From Paraburkholderia rhizosphaerae (GTDB taxonomy: Bacteria > Pseudomonadota > Gammaproteobacteria > Burkholderiales > Burkholderiaceae): a DNA stretch of 64,000 nucleotides. The stretch covers positions 124,001 to 188,000 of the forward strand of contig NZ_SORE01000007.1 of the NCBI RefSeq assembly GCF_004366595.1, given 5' to 3'. Of this stretch, positions 34,694-43,006 are shown one piece after another. The notes under the pieces were generated by a model that worked only from the letters and a program-made list of their open reading frames with translations, made no database searches and was not told the DNA's origin. The first letter of the stretch is position 1; each line of letters starts with the position of its first letter. The position numbers were made by a program, and so were the translations under genes.

Positions 34694-35579
34694 GCTCGCC
34701 TCCTTCCGCGGCCGGGCCGCCTTTGCCGACACGACTCATCCAGTTGTACAGAATGAAGCACAGCAGCAGGATGATCAGGAAATAGATCAGCGAAAAAGCC
34801 GCTGCGGGACCGAGGTCGAACTGGCCGACTGCCTTCTGCGTCAGGTACTGGCTAAGAAACGTCGTTGAATCGCCGGGTCCGCCGCCGGTCAGCACGAACG
34901 GCTCGGTGTAGATCATGAAGCTGTCCATAAAGCGCAGCAGCACCGCGATCATCAGCACGCCGCGCATCTTGGGCAGTTCGATATGGCGGAAAATCGCAAA
35001 GCGGCTCGCGCCGTCGATCTCCGCGGCCTGGTAGAACGCATCGGGAATCGCGCGCAGGCCCGCGTAGCACAGCAACGCGACAAGCGGCGTCCAATGCCAG
35101 ATGTCCATCACGAGCACGGTGATCCACGCGGCCGTCGGGCTCGCGGTGTAGTTGTAATCGAAGCCGATCCGATTGAGCCCGTAGCCGAGCAGCCCGATGT
35201 CGGGGCGCCCGAAGATCTGCCAGATCGTACCGACTACGTTCCACGGAATCAGCAGCGGCATCGCGAGCACGACGAGCGCTGCCGATGCGCGCCAGCCCGA
35301 CGCGGGCATCGCCAATGCAAGCGCGACGCCGAGCGGAATCTGGAACAGCAGCACGCACGCGGAAAAGACGATTTGCCGTCCAAGCGCGCCGCGCAGATCC
35401 GGGTCGGTCATGATGTTGCGAAACCATTCAGTGCCGACGAACACGTGCTGCGTCGGGCTGATGATGTCCTGCACCGAATAGTTGACCACCGTCATCAGCG
35501 GCAGAATCGCGGAAAACGCGACGCATAGAAACACCGGCACCACGAGCAGCCATGCCTTATGGTTGATCGGCTTGTTCAT
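34686..35579 (-). CDS. glpP: Glycerol ABC transporter permease
   Basis: 297-residue MalF-type permease with six helices and the coupling loop FYQAAEIDGASRFAIFRHI near residue 205. The start MNKPINHKAWLL at 35579 has AAAGGA upstream and overlaps the glpT stop codon (ATGA); the upstream extension lies within glpT. It ends in glutamate/glycine-rich GGPAAEGGEHA. Partner of GlpQ. Confidence 0.94.
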   Translation of the reverse strand: MNKPINHKAWLLVVPVFLCVAFSAILPLMTVVNYSVQDIISPTQHVFVGTEWFRNIMTDPDLRGALGRQIVFSACVLLFQIPLGVALALAMPASGWRASAALVVLAMPLLIPWNVVGTIWQIFGRPDIGLLGYGLNRIGFDYNYTASPTAAWITVLVMDIWHWTPLVALLCYAGLRAIPDAFYQAAEIDGASRFAIFRHIELPKMRGVLMIAVLLRFMDSFMIYTEPFVLTGGGPGDSTTFLSQYLTQKAVGQFDLGPAAAFSLIYFLIILLLCFILYNWMSRVGKGGPAAEGGEHA

Positions 35580-36688
35580 CGTATGGTCCTTTCCGTGACC
35601 TTGACGGGAATCCGTTCGTCGTTGCTGAAGAACACCGTCTCCGGCACCGCAAGCTTGAGCCACACCGCGGCTTCGGGCACCCGCACGTGCGGTTCGAGCT
35701 TCGCGTTAAATAGCTGGCCATCGCATTGCGCGGTGACCAGCTGATAGTTGCCAAGCTGTTGCGCACGCAACAACTGCGCGCGAGCGGCACCGGGCTCACC
35801 CTCGTGCGCCAGCCGCACGAATTCCGGACGAATACCCAGCTTCAGCGGACCGCCAGCGTGCTTCAACGCGGCAAGCGTGTCCGGATCGAGCACCACGCGC
35901 TGTGTACCGAGCATCACGCCGTCGGTATCCAGTTCGACCGGACACAGGTTCATCCCGGGACTGCCGATGAAGTAACCGACAAACGCGTGATCAGGCCGCA
36001 AAAACAGTGCTTCCGGACCCCCTTTCTGCACCACGCGGCCGTTGGTCATCACAACGACTTCGTCGGCAAACGTCAGCGCTTCGACCTGATCGTGCGTGAC
36101 GTAGATCAGCGTGAGCTTCAGCTGCTGGTGAATTTTTTTGAGCTGCCGGCGCAGCATCCACTTCATGTGCGGATCGATCACCGTCAGCGGTTCGTCGAAC
36201 AGGATCGCCGCGACGTCTTGGCGCACGAGACCGCGACCCAGTGAAATTTTCTGCTTCGCGTCGGCGGCGAGGTTGCTCGCCTTGCGCGGCAACTCGCGCG
36301 TCATGTCGAGAATCTCGGCCACTTCATGCACGCGCTTCTTTACTTCCGATGCCGCCATACGACGGTTGCGCAATGGGAACGCGAGATTGTCGAACACACT
36401 CATCGTGTCGTAGATCACCGGAAACTGGAACACCTGTGCGATATTCCGCTCACGCGGACTTTGCGCGGTGACGTCTTGCCCGTCGAATAGCACCCTGCCT
36501 TCGGAAGGCGTAATGAGGCCCGAAACAATGTTCAGCAGCGTTGTCTTGCCGCAGCCGGATGGCCCAAGCAGCGCATACGCGCCACCGTCTTCCCAGACCA
36601 TGCTCATCGGTTGCAATGCGTAGTCGTCGAGCGTCGCGGGGTTTGGCCGGTACGCATGCGCAAGATTTTCGAATTCAATGCGCGCCAT
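35576..36688 (-). CDS. glpT: Glycerol ABC transporter ATP-binding protein
   Basis: 370-residue ATPase of the MalK type. Walker A is GPSGCGKTT (about 42-50) and Walker B ILFDEPLTVID. The signature is unusual: SNLAADAKQKISLGRGL replaces canonical LSGGQ, as known for GlpT of this system. A C-terminal TOBE/regulatory domain follows (GIRPEFVRL). GGAGG just before 36688 fixes the start, overlapping glpS by 14 bp. It forms a heterodimeric motor with GlpS, which keeps the canonical signature. Confidence 0.93.
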   Translation of the reverse strand: MARIEFENLAHAYRPNPATLDDYALQPMSMVWEDGGAYALLGPSGCGKTTLLNIVSGLITPSEGRVLFDGQDVTAQSPRERNIAQVFQFPVIYDTMSVFDNLAFPLRNRRMAASEVKKRVHEVAEILDMTRELPRKASNLAADAKQKISLGRGLVRQDVAAILFDEPLTVIDPHMKWMLRRQLKKIHQQLKLTLIYVTHDQVEALTFADEVVVMTNGRVVQKGGPEALFLRPDHAFVGYFIGSPGMNLCPVELDTDGVMLGTQRVVLDPDTLAALKHAGGPLKLGIRPEFVRLAHEGEPGAARAQLLRAQQLGNYQLVTAQCDGQLFNAKLEPHVRVPEAAVWLKLAVPETVFFSNDERIPVKVTERTIR

Positions 36689-37778
36689 GGGCCGCCTCCG
36701 GACTGGAAACAAGCGTGGCGTCCGCGCCGAATACGAAGAACTCGCCGGGGTCGACGAATACATCGAGCTGCGCGCCCAGCTCGATCTGATGCACGCCCTG
36801 CAGCTGCGCAATCAGATCGACGCCGCCATTGAGCGTGTGCAGATGCAAATACGTTTCGGAGCCGCTGAGCTCCGCGAGTTCGAGCCGACAACGCACCGGC
36901 AGTGCTTGCGGCCGGATCGGAGAAAGCCGCAGATGTCCGGGGCGTATGCCGATGCGACAGGTGCCGTTCGCGCCCTGCGCGGCACGCGCGCCGCGCACCG
37001 GCACCTCAATACCAATCGGCAAACGTGCGCTACCGCTTCCGGTCAGCTCGCTCGTCAGCATATTCATCGGCGGATCGTTGAAAACCGCGGCCGCATCGAC
37101 GTTTACCGGTGCGTTGTACACGTCGAGCGTCGGGCCGAACTGCAACACACGGCCTTTGTCGACAATCGCCGTATAGCCGCCAAGCAGCAATGCCTCGAGC
37201 GGCTCGGTCGTTGCGTAGACAACCGTCGTGTTGCCATCGGCGAACAGCGTGGTCAGTTCAGCGCGCAGTTCTTCGCGCAGCTTGTAATCGAGATTGACGA
37301 GCGGCTCGTCGAGCAACACCAGCGACGTGCCCTTGTTCAGCGCTCGCGCAAGCGCGCAGCGCTGTTGCTGGCCGCCCGACAGTTCGCCAGGCCGCCGGTC
37401 GAGCAGGTGGTCGATATGCAGTTTCGCCGCGACTGCGTGCACGCGCCGGCGGATTTGCGCAGCCTCGACTTTCTGCAACTTCAACGGCGACGCAATGTTG
37501 TCGTACACGGTCATTGCTGGGTAATTGATGAACTGCTGGTAGACCATCGCGAGATTGCGCTCGCGCACGCTGACGCCGGTCACATCGCGCCCGTCGACCA
37601 GCACACGGCCGGAATTCGGCCGGTCGAGCCCGGCCATCACGCGCATCAACGTGGTCTTGCCCGCCTGGGTCGGCCCTAGCAACACGTTGATCGCACCAGG
37701 CACGAGTCGCAGATCGACGCTATATAGATGCGTCAGCCCGCCCGCCATGACGGTGACCCGCTCCAGTTCCAAGACCAA
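36675..37778 (-). CDS. glpS: Glycerol ABC transporter ATP-binding protein, TTG start
   Basis: 367-residue MalK-type ATPase. Walker A is altered to GPTQAGKTT, the signature LSGGQQQRCALARAL is canonical and Walker B is LVLLDEPLVNLD; the H-loop region reads YATTEPLEAL, without the usual histidine (YVTHDQ). GlpS and GlpT thus have complementary defects. No ATG fits: the TTG at 37776-37778 lies six bases after GAGGAG and begins MVLELERVTV as expected; longer ATG starts add unrelated sequence. First gene of the operon. Confidence 0.88.
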   Translation of the reverse strand: MVLELERVTVMAGGLTHLYSVDLRLVPGAINVLLGPTQAGKTTLMRVMAGLDRPNSGRVLVDGRDVTGVSVRERNLAMVYQQFINYPAMTVYDNIASPLKLQKVEAAQIRRRVHAVAAKLHIDHLLDRRPGELSGGQQQRCALARALNKGTSLVLLDEPLVNLDYKLREELRAELTTLFADGNTTVVYATTEPLEALLLGGYTAIVDKGRVLQFGPTLDVYNAPVNVDAAAVFNDPPMNMLTSELTGSGSARLPIGIEVPVRGARAAQGANGTCRIGIRPGHLRLSPIRPQALPVRCRLELAELSGSETYLHLHTLNGGVDLIAQLQGVHQIELGAQLDVFVDPGEFFVFGADATLVSSPEAAHGAH

Positions 37779-37892
37779 ATCGCTCTCCTCTTTTAATGCT
37801 TTTAAGGTGCTGCTTTCGTCCTGCGTGCTGCCCCACCGTGTTGTCCGATGTTCAAAAAGGAAATCAAAACAACATAGAGAATGTCCCTTTTG

Positions 37893-37910
37893 TTCGTTTA
37901 CGTTTAAATC
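37893..37910. promoter_or_regulatory. Candidate operator upstream of glpS
   Basis: TTCGTTTACGTTTAAATC. It can be read as a DeoR/GlpR-type run of CGTTT repeats, and its right half ACGTTTAAATC also matches a half-site of the LacI-type operators at 39268 and 39324. It lies in the 328-bp gap between the lacI-family gene and glpS. Which protein binds is open. Confidence 0.35.
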
Positions 37911-38035
37911 GGGGTTAACCATACAACTGCGAGACACCAAACCATCACATGTCTTACGCATATCTCTCATCTAACTCATAGATGAAAGGTGATGGTTGGC
38001 ATAGTGGAATAGAGCAGCGCACAACGCTATCGAGG

Positions 38036-38075
38036 AAAAACGCGAAGACGCGCAGCCATCGCCGCACGCGGCGAT
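38036..38075 (-). terminator. Candidate terminator after LacI-family gene
   Basis: On the minus strand ATCGCCGC-GT-GCGGCGAT (38058-38075) is followed by a smaller CGCG-TCTT-CGCG hairpin (38041-38052) and five T. It would separate the regulator transcript from the glp operon. Confidence 0.5.
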
Positions 38076-38106
38076 TCGGCATTGAAGGCAATGGGACGGG
38101 AAGCGA

Positions 38107-39123
38107 TCAGGCCAGGCGGGAAGTCGACTGCCTGCGCACCAGCATTGGCAGAGGCGCCGTCACCGCGGGCGGCGGCACCTGCCCACGCGGCTCATGAATC
38201 AGACGGATCAACAGTTCGATCGACGCCTGCGCGATCGCCTCGGTGTTGATTGCCACCGTGGTCAGCAACGGGCGAACCTGGCGCGCGAGTTGAATATCGG
38301 TGATGCCGATCACGGACACGTCATCCGGCACCTTGCGGCCGAGCGTGGCGAGCGCCTGCAATGCGCCGATCGCGAGCAGATCGTTGGTCGCAAACAACGC
38401 GCTCAGTTGCGGCTCGCGCTCGATCAGTTCGATGCAAGCGGTAAAGCCGGCATCGATGGTGTCCGGAATCTCCAGCACCGACGCGTCATCGGGTTCAAGA
38501 CCAGCTTCGCGCATCACTCTCCGAAACCCTGTCGCACGTGCATCCTGCAAGCCACCGCAACCATTGCCAACCAGCATGCCAATATCGCGGTGCCCCAGTT
38601 CGAGCAGATGCCGGGCGGCAAGCGCGCCCGCATGCGCGAAGTCGACGGCGACACAAGGCAACGCGGGCAAGCGCTCCGGGTGCTCCCACAAGCTCAATAC
38701 AATTGGCGCGCCCACCGCCGCTGACTCGCACAGTTCGTTGACCGCCATATCGGTGTTGAGCACCAGCACGCCTTCCGCTAGCGTCCCGGCAATCTGCGTC
38801 AGATACGCGCGGCTGATTTCCGCGTCGTCGTCGGTATTGCAGACCATCAGAAAGTAGCCGGCGCGCCTCGCGGCACGCTCCGCGGCCAGCACGAATTCCG
38901 GATAGAACGGGTTCGCGATGCTCGACAACATTAGCGCGAGAGTTGGCGAGCGGCCCTCGGCCAGCGCGCGCGCGTTCAGGTTCGGCCGATAGCCAAGCTC
39001 GCGGATCGCGCGCATCACACGCACCGCGGTTTCCGGGCGCACTTTCTTAGGATTGCGCAGTACGTTCGAAACCGTCGCCGCGGTAACCTGCGCGCGCCGC
39101 GCGACGTCGCTTAATGTCGCCAT
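38107..39123 (-). CDS. LacI-family transcriptional regulator
   Basis: 338 residues. N-terminal helix-turn-helix LSDVARRAQVTAATVSNVLR (4-23) with hinge helix NLNARALAEGRSPTLALML, then a periplasmic-binding-like sensor domain (about 60-330) with GVLVLNTDM and LFATNDLLAIGALQAL. It is divergent from the galactoside operon, whose leader has two identical LacI-type sites, so that operon is the probable target and a galactose-containing sugar the probable inducer. It may also touch glpS, whose upstream region has a partial site. Confidence 0.94.
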   Translation of the reverse strand: MATLSDVARRAQVTAATVSNVLRNPKKVRPETAVRVMRAIRELGYRPNLNARALAEGRSPTLALMLSSIANPFYPEFVLAAERAARRAGYFLMVCNTDDDAEISRAYLTQIAGTLAEGVLVLNTDMAVNELCESAAVGAPIVLSLWEHPERLPALPCVAVDFAHAGALAARHLLELGHRDIGMLVGNGCGGLQDARATGFRRVMREAGLEPDDASVLEIPDTIDAGFTACIELIEREPQLSALFATNDLLAIGALQALATLGRKVPDDVSVIGITDIQLARQVRPLLTTVAINTEAIAQASIELLIRLIHEPRGQVPPPAVTAPLPMLVRRQSTSRLA

Positions 39124-39240
39124 ACCGTTTTTGGCAGAAAGTGAAAGGCCGGGAATCCCACATTGAGAGACTGCGAATCAGATGTTGCACACCGCTCGCC
39201 TGCTTTGATAACTTTGATCGCAAATACATAGGAGACAGAC

Positions 39241-39336
39241 ATGAGCGCACCATCGAGCACATGCGAATTTAAACGCTTAAACCCTTGCCACGCAAGCCTG
39301 TTGGCGATTTTTTTTAAAGCGAATTTAAGCGTTTAA
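39241..39336 (+). CDS. Possible 31-codon leader ORF of galactoside operon
   Basis: The ATG at 39241 has AGGAG at an ideal 6-nt spacing. The 31-residue product starts MSAPSSTCEFKRLNPC and ends FFKANLSV. The ORF spans both LacI-type operators and a terminator-like hairpin, and its TAA (39334-39336) is 16 bp before the ATPase start. The arrangement resembles a translated leader that could control read-through. No family match is recognised and translation is unproven. Confidence 0.4.
   Translation: MSAPSSTCEFKRLNPCHASLLAIFFKANLSV
39268..39281. promoter_or_regulatory. LacI-type operator O1
   Basis: TTTAAACGCTTAAA, a near-perfect palindrome with a central CG as in LacI/GalR-family sites. Its reverse complement occurs exactly at 39324-39337. 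Confidence 0.75.
39285..39315 (+). terminator. Terminator-like hairpin in operon leader (possible attenuator)
   Basis: TTGCCA (39285-39290) can pair with TGGCGA (39302-39307) across an 11-nt loop (6 bp including one G-U), followed at once by eight T. It lies inside the leader ORF, so a translating ribosome would disrupt it. The stem is short, so strength is uncertain. Confidence 0.4.
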
Positions 39337-39337
39337 A
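39324..39337. promoter_or_regulatory. LacI-type operator O2
   Basis: TTTAAGCGTTTAAA, the exact reverse complement of O1, 56 bp away centre to centre. It ends 15 bp before the ATPase start codon and overlaps the leader ORF stop. Two sites could allow looping or a transcriptional roadblock. Confidence 0.75.
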
Positions 39338-39352
39338 TCCAGGGAAAACACC

Positions 39353-40504
39353 ATGTCCGCTATTTCCCTGACGAATATCCAGAAGACCTTCGGCGCGAAC
39401 GCGCCGGTCATTCGCGATCTGAACCTCGAAATCGGCACGCACGAGTTTTGTGTCTTTCTCGGCCCCTCCGGTTGCGGCAAGTCGACCTTGCTGCGCATCG
39501 TCGCCGGACTCGAGGATCAGACCGATGGCGACGTATCGATCGGCGGCCAGTCGATGAACGGCGTGCCCGCGGCTGAACGCGGCGTGGCGATGGTGTTTCA
39601 GAGCTACGCGCTCTTTCCGCATATGAGCGTCTACGAAAACATGGCGTTCGGGCTGAGGCTCGCGAAAAAGCCGAAAGCGGAAATCGACCGCAAGGTGCGT
39701 GAGGCCGCGCGCGTGCTGCAACTGGAGGCGCTACTCGAACGCAAACCGCGTGAGCTGTCGGGCGGCCAACGCCAGCGCGTGGCGATCGGCCGCGCAATCG
39801 TGCGCGAACCGGGCGTGTTCCTGTTCGACGAACCATTGTCCAATCTCGACGCCGCGCTGCGCGGCCAGACCCGTATCGAGATCGCGCGGCTTCATCAGCG
39901 CTTTGCGCAGGCAAGCGTCGTCTATGTGACGCATGACCAGATCGAAGCGATGACGCTCGCCGACAAGATCGTGCTGCTGCATGCCGGCGCCGATACCCAG
40001 CGCTTTGGCAGCATCGCGCAGATCGGCGCGCCGCTCGAGTTGTACCACCGGCCGCGCTCGAAATTCGTCGCCGGCTTTATCGGTTCGCCGCGCATGAATT
40101 TCCTTGCCGGCGAAGTCGACGGAATTGCCGATCAGCACGTTAACGTGAGACTCAACCAAAGCGATACCGTGCTGTGCGTGCGAGTCAGCGGTGCGCGCAT
40201 TAAACGCGGGCAGCCCGTCACGATGGGCATCCGTCCCGAACACGTGAGGCTCGATGGCGATATGCAAACGCTCCCCGTCCAATCGCTGTTGACCGAGCAA
40301 CTCGGCGAACACAGTTACCTGCACGTCGAATACGCGGGCGGCACGCTGATCGCAAAAGCGCCCGGCGATGTAGCCGTGCGTAACGGCGAGCGTCTCGCAT
40401 TGCGTCTGCCTGCGGACGCGTGCCATCTGTTCGACGAAGAAGGCGCCGCAATGGAACGCACGGTTGTAACGCAAACGCAGCCTGTCGTGCTGCAAACCGC
40501 GTGA
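39353..40504 (+). CDS. Sugar ABC transporter ATP-binding protein (MalK/UgpC type)
   Basis: 383-residue motor subunit. Walker A GPSGCGKST (about 38-46), signature LSGGQRQRVAIGRAI (about 135-149), Walker B VFLFDEPLSNLDA and H-loop YVTHDQIEA are all canonical. The C-terminal regulatory TOBE domain starts near 240 (GSPRMNFLAGEV, MGIRPEHVRL). AGGG precedes the ATG by eight bases. It is the first full gene of the operon and powers the importer whose binding protein and permeases follow. Confidence 0.94.
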   Translation: MSAISLTNIQKTFGANAPVIRDLNLEIGTHEFCVFLGPSGCGKSTLLRIVAGLEDQTDGDVSIGGQSMNGVPAAERGVAMVFQSYALFPHMSVYENMAFGLRLAKKPKAEIDRKVREAARVLQLEALLERKPRELSGGQRQRVAIGRAIVREPGVFLFDEPLSNLDAALRGQTRIEIARLHQRFAQASVVYVTHDQIEAMTLADKIVLLHAGADTQRFGSIAQIGAPLELYHRPRSKFVAGFIGSPRMNFLAGEVDGIADQHVNVRLNQSDTVLCVRVSGARIKRGQPVTMGIRPEHVRLDGDMQTLPVQSLLTEQLGEHSYLHVEYAGGTLIAKAPGDVAVRNGERLALRLPADACHLFDEEGAAMERTVVTQTQPVVLQTA

Positions 40505-40587
40505 GCTGAGCACCGCGCGGACAGCGCCTGCCGGAGATTGCATCCTTGGCAGCCGGCCATAGAGCCGGCGCGGCAGGCACGAAGACC

Positions 40588-40610
40588 GCCGTCCGCATCG
40601 CGCGGACGGC
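40588..40610 (+). other. Stem-loop before sugar-binding-protein gene
   Basis: GCCGTCCGC, ATCGC loop, GCGGACGGC: a perfect 9-bp GC-rich stem 27 bp before the binding-protein start. It may cut or protect the mRNA and raise binding-protein dosage relative to the ATPase. Confidence 0.5.
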
Positions 40611-40637
40611 CCACAACGTAGTTAAGGAGACACCTCG

Positions 40638-41921
40638 ATGATTCATCAGCACCTGAGCCGCATTGCGGGGCTCGCTCTTCTCAACAAGCGCTCGATCACG
40701 GCGGCTCTCGCGGTGTCCGCGGCACTGCTGTCGGGAGTCGTCACCGATGCGCAAGCCGGTACGCTGAACGTCAACGTGTCCGCGCGCGGCAATCAGCGCT
40801 CGACCTGGCAGGACGCGTTCGACAAGTTCAAGAAGGCGAACCCAGACGTCGATCTGAAGGTGACCTACATCACCGAAGAGCAATATAAGGTACAGATGGG
40901 CGGCTGGCTCGCGACGGATCCGCCTGACGTCGTGTCGTGGCACGACGGCGAGCGCATGGCGTACTACGCGAAGCGCGGGCTGCTCGAAGACCTGTCGAGC
41001 GACTGGTCGAAGAATGGCTGGAGCCAGCAGTACGCATCGGTGAAAGAGGCATCGACGTATAACGGCAAGCAGTATGCGGCGCCGCTCGGATACGACGCAT
41101 ACGGCTTTTTCTATCGCAAGGATCTGTTTGAAAAGGCCGGCATCAAAAGCGAGCCGAAGACCTGGGACCAGTACCTCGACGCCTGCAAGAAGCTGAAGGC
41201 GAGCGGCGTTGCGCCGATCGCTGTCGCCGCGCGCGATAGCTGGACGCTTGCCGCATGGTTCGACTACCTCGACCTGCGTATCAACGGCAACGCGTTCCAT
41301 CAGAAGCTGATGGCCGGCGAAGTGCCATACACCGACCCGCGCGTGAAGAAAGTCTATACGACGTGGAAAACGTTGATGGACAACCACTACTACATCGATA
41401 ACGCGCTGGCCTACGACCTCGATTCGATCTCACCTTTCCTCGTCAACGGCAAGGCATCGATGATGTTGATGGGCACGTTCTTCTCGGCCAGCATTCCGGC
41501 CAACGTGAAGGATCAGATCGGCTTTATGCGTTTCCCGGTTGTCGACCCGAAGGTACCGATGGCGGAAGACGGTCCGGTCAACGTGCTGCTGATTCCTGCA
41601 AAAGCGAAGAACAAGGCTGACGCACGCAAACTGCTCGCGTTTATGGAAACGCCTGAAATCAACGCGGATCTCGCACGCGGCTGGGGTCAATTGCCGTCGA
41701 ACAGCAAGGCGACCGAGCCGGAAGATCCGATTTCGAAGGTCGGCTTCCAGACGCTTGCCAACACCACCGGCGGAATCGCGCAGTTCTACGATCGCGACAT
41801 GACGAAAGAAATGGCCGACGAAGGCATGAAAGCGATGCAGCAGTTCTATAACGATCCGTCGCAGATCGATTCGTTGCTTGCCAATCTCGAAGCGACCCGC
41901 AAGCGCATTTACCACAAGTAA
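40638..41921 (+). CDS. Extracellular sugar-binding protein (family 1)
   Basis: 427-residue periplasmic binding protein with a signal peptide ending DAQAGT near residue 41. Typical blocks are WQDAFDKFKKANPDVDLKV, DPPDVVSWHDGERMAYYAK and GKQYAAPLGYDAYGFFYRKD. AAGGAG lies upstream. It is bounded by stem-loops on both sides (40588-40610 and 41933-42021). With the two beta-galactosidases downstream, the ligand is probably a beta-galactoside oligosaccharide such as a galactan fragment; this is inference from context. Confidence 0.94.
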   Translation: MIHQHLSRIAGLALLNKRSITAALAVSAALLSGVVTDAQAGTLNVNVSARGNQRSTWQDAFDKFKKANPDVDLKVTYITEEQYKVQMGGWLATDPPDVVSWHDGERMAYYAKRGLLEDLSSDWSKNGWSQQYASVKEASTYNGKQYAAPLGYDAYGFFYRKDLFEKAGIKSEPKTWDQYLDACKKLKASGVAPIAVAARDSWTLAAWFDYLDLRINGNAFHQKLMAGEVPYTDPRVKKVYTTWKTLMDNHYYIDNALAYDLDSISPFLVNGKASMMLMGTFFSASIPANVKDQIGFMRFPVVDPKVPMAEDGPVNVLLIPAKAKNKADARKLLAFMETPEINADLARGWGQLPSNSKATEPEDPISKVGFQTLANTTGGIAQFYDRDMTKEMADEGMKAMQQFYNDPSQIDSLLANLEATRKRIYHK

Positions 41922-41932
41922 GGCGCTTGCCT

Positions 41933-42021
41933 GTTGCACGGTTTAACTGATACGTGCAACCGTCAGCTGGGCGCATCGCATACGTAGTAAACGCGAAAGC
42001 GAAAACCGTCGCGATGCGCCC
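41933..42021 (+). other. Two consecutive stem-loops after binding-protein gene
   Basis: First stem GTTGCACG/CGTGCAAC (41933-41940 with 41953-41960, 12-nt loop); second stem GGGCGCATCGC/GCGATGCGCCC (41969-41979 with 42011-42021, 31-nt loop), both perfect. They fill the 153-bp gap before the first permease gene and lack T-tracts, which suits mRNA stabilisation or partial termination rather than a full stop. Confidence 0.6.
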
Positions 42022-42074
42022 GCGAATCACCCGCTGTCCGCCCCAGGCGTGCAGCATCGAACGAGGTTTGCGTC

Positions 42075-42977
42075 ATGTCTACCACTCTCGGCCGCCTGCC
42101 CGCGGCGCGCGGCCGCCGCGCGTCCGTGTCCGGGCGCGCACGCAATCGCGCAGCGTTCTTTTTCCTGCTGCCAGGCTGTGCGCTATTCGCGCTATGCGTG
42201 ATCTATCCGATTTTCAGCAGCATCGCGCTCAGCTTCTACAACTGGGACGGCATGACGCCGAAGGTCTTTGTCGGCCTCGCAAACTATATCGAACTGTTTC
42301 ACTCGGCCACCTTCTACGTTGCGCTGAAAAACAATCTGATCTGGCTGGTGTTTTTCCTGCTCGCGCCGCCGCTCGGTCTGCTGTTCGCGCTGTATCTGAA
42401 CCAGCAGGTGAAAGGCATCCGCATCGTCAAGTCGCTGTTCTTCGCGCCGTTCGTGCTTTCCGGTGTGGTCGTGGGTCTGGTGTTCAGCTGGTTCTACGAT
42501 CCGACCTTCGGCTTGCTAAAGCTGATTGTCGGTCATGGCATTCCGGTACTCGGCGATGCGCACCTCGCGACGTACGGCATCGTGTTTGCCGCGCTCTGGC
42601 CACAAACGCCATATTGCATGGTGCTTTATCTGACGGGTCTGACGTCGATCAACCCTGAGGTCGTCGAGGCCGCGCGCATGGAAGGCGCGAAGGGTTTCAA
42701 GCTGCTTTGGCACGTGATCCTGCCGCAACTGCGCCCGGCGACCTTCCTCGCGATCGTGCTGACCGTAATCGGCGCGCTGCGCAGCTTCGATCTGATCGCG
42801 GTGATGAGCGGCGGCGGCCCGTTCGACAGTTCGACCGTACTCGCCTATTTCATGTACGACCAGGCGATCAAGTACTACCGCGAAGGCTATTCGGCGTCGA
42901 TTGCCGTCGTGCTGTTCGCGATCATGCTCGTCTATATCGTGTTCCATCTGCGCCGGATGCTGCGCGAAGAACGCTGA
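42075..42977 (+). CDS. Sugar ABC transporter permease (MalF/UgpA type)
   Basis: 300-residue inner-membrane permease. Basic N-terminus, then six helices (first: AAFFFLLPGCALFALCVIYP). The coupling loop reads EVVEAARMEGAKGFKLLWHVILPQL near residue 195-220. GAGG lies upstream. Partner of the next gene. Confidence 0.94.
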   Translation: MSTTLGRLPAARGRRASVSGRARNRAAFFFLLPGCALFALCVIYPIFSSIALSFYNWDGMTPKVFVGLANYIELFHSATFYVALKNNLIWLVFFLLAPPLGLLFALYLNQQVKGIRIVKSLFFAPFVLSGVVVGLVFSWFYDPTFGLLKLIVGHGIPVLGDAHLATYGIVFAALWPQTPYCMVLYLTGLTSINPEVVEAARMEGAKGFKLLWHVILPQLRPATFLAIVLTVIGALRSFDLIAVMSGGGPFDSSTVLAYFMYDQAIKYYREGYSASIAVVLFAIMLVYIVFHLRRMLREER

Positions 42978-43006
42978 TTCACGCATCGCGCACAAGGAGA
43001 ACCCTG

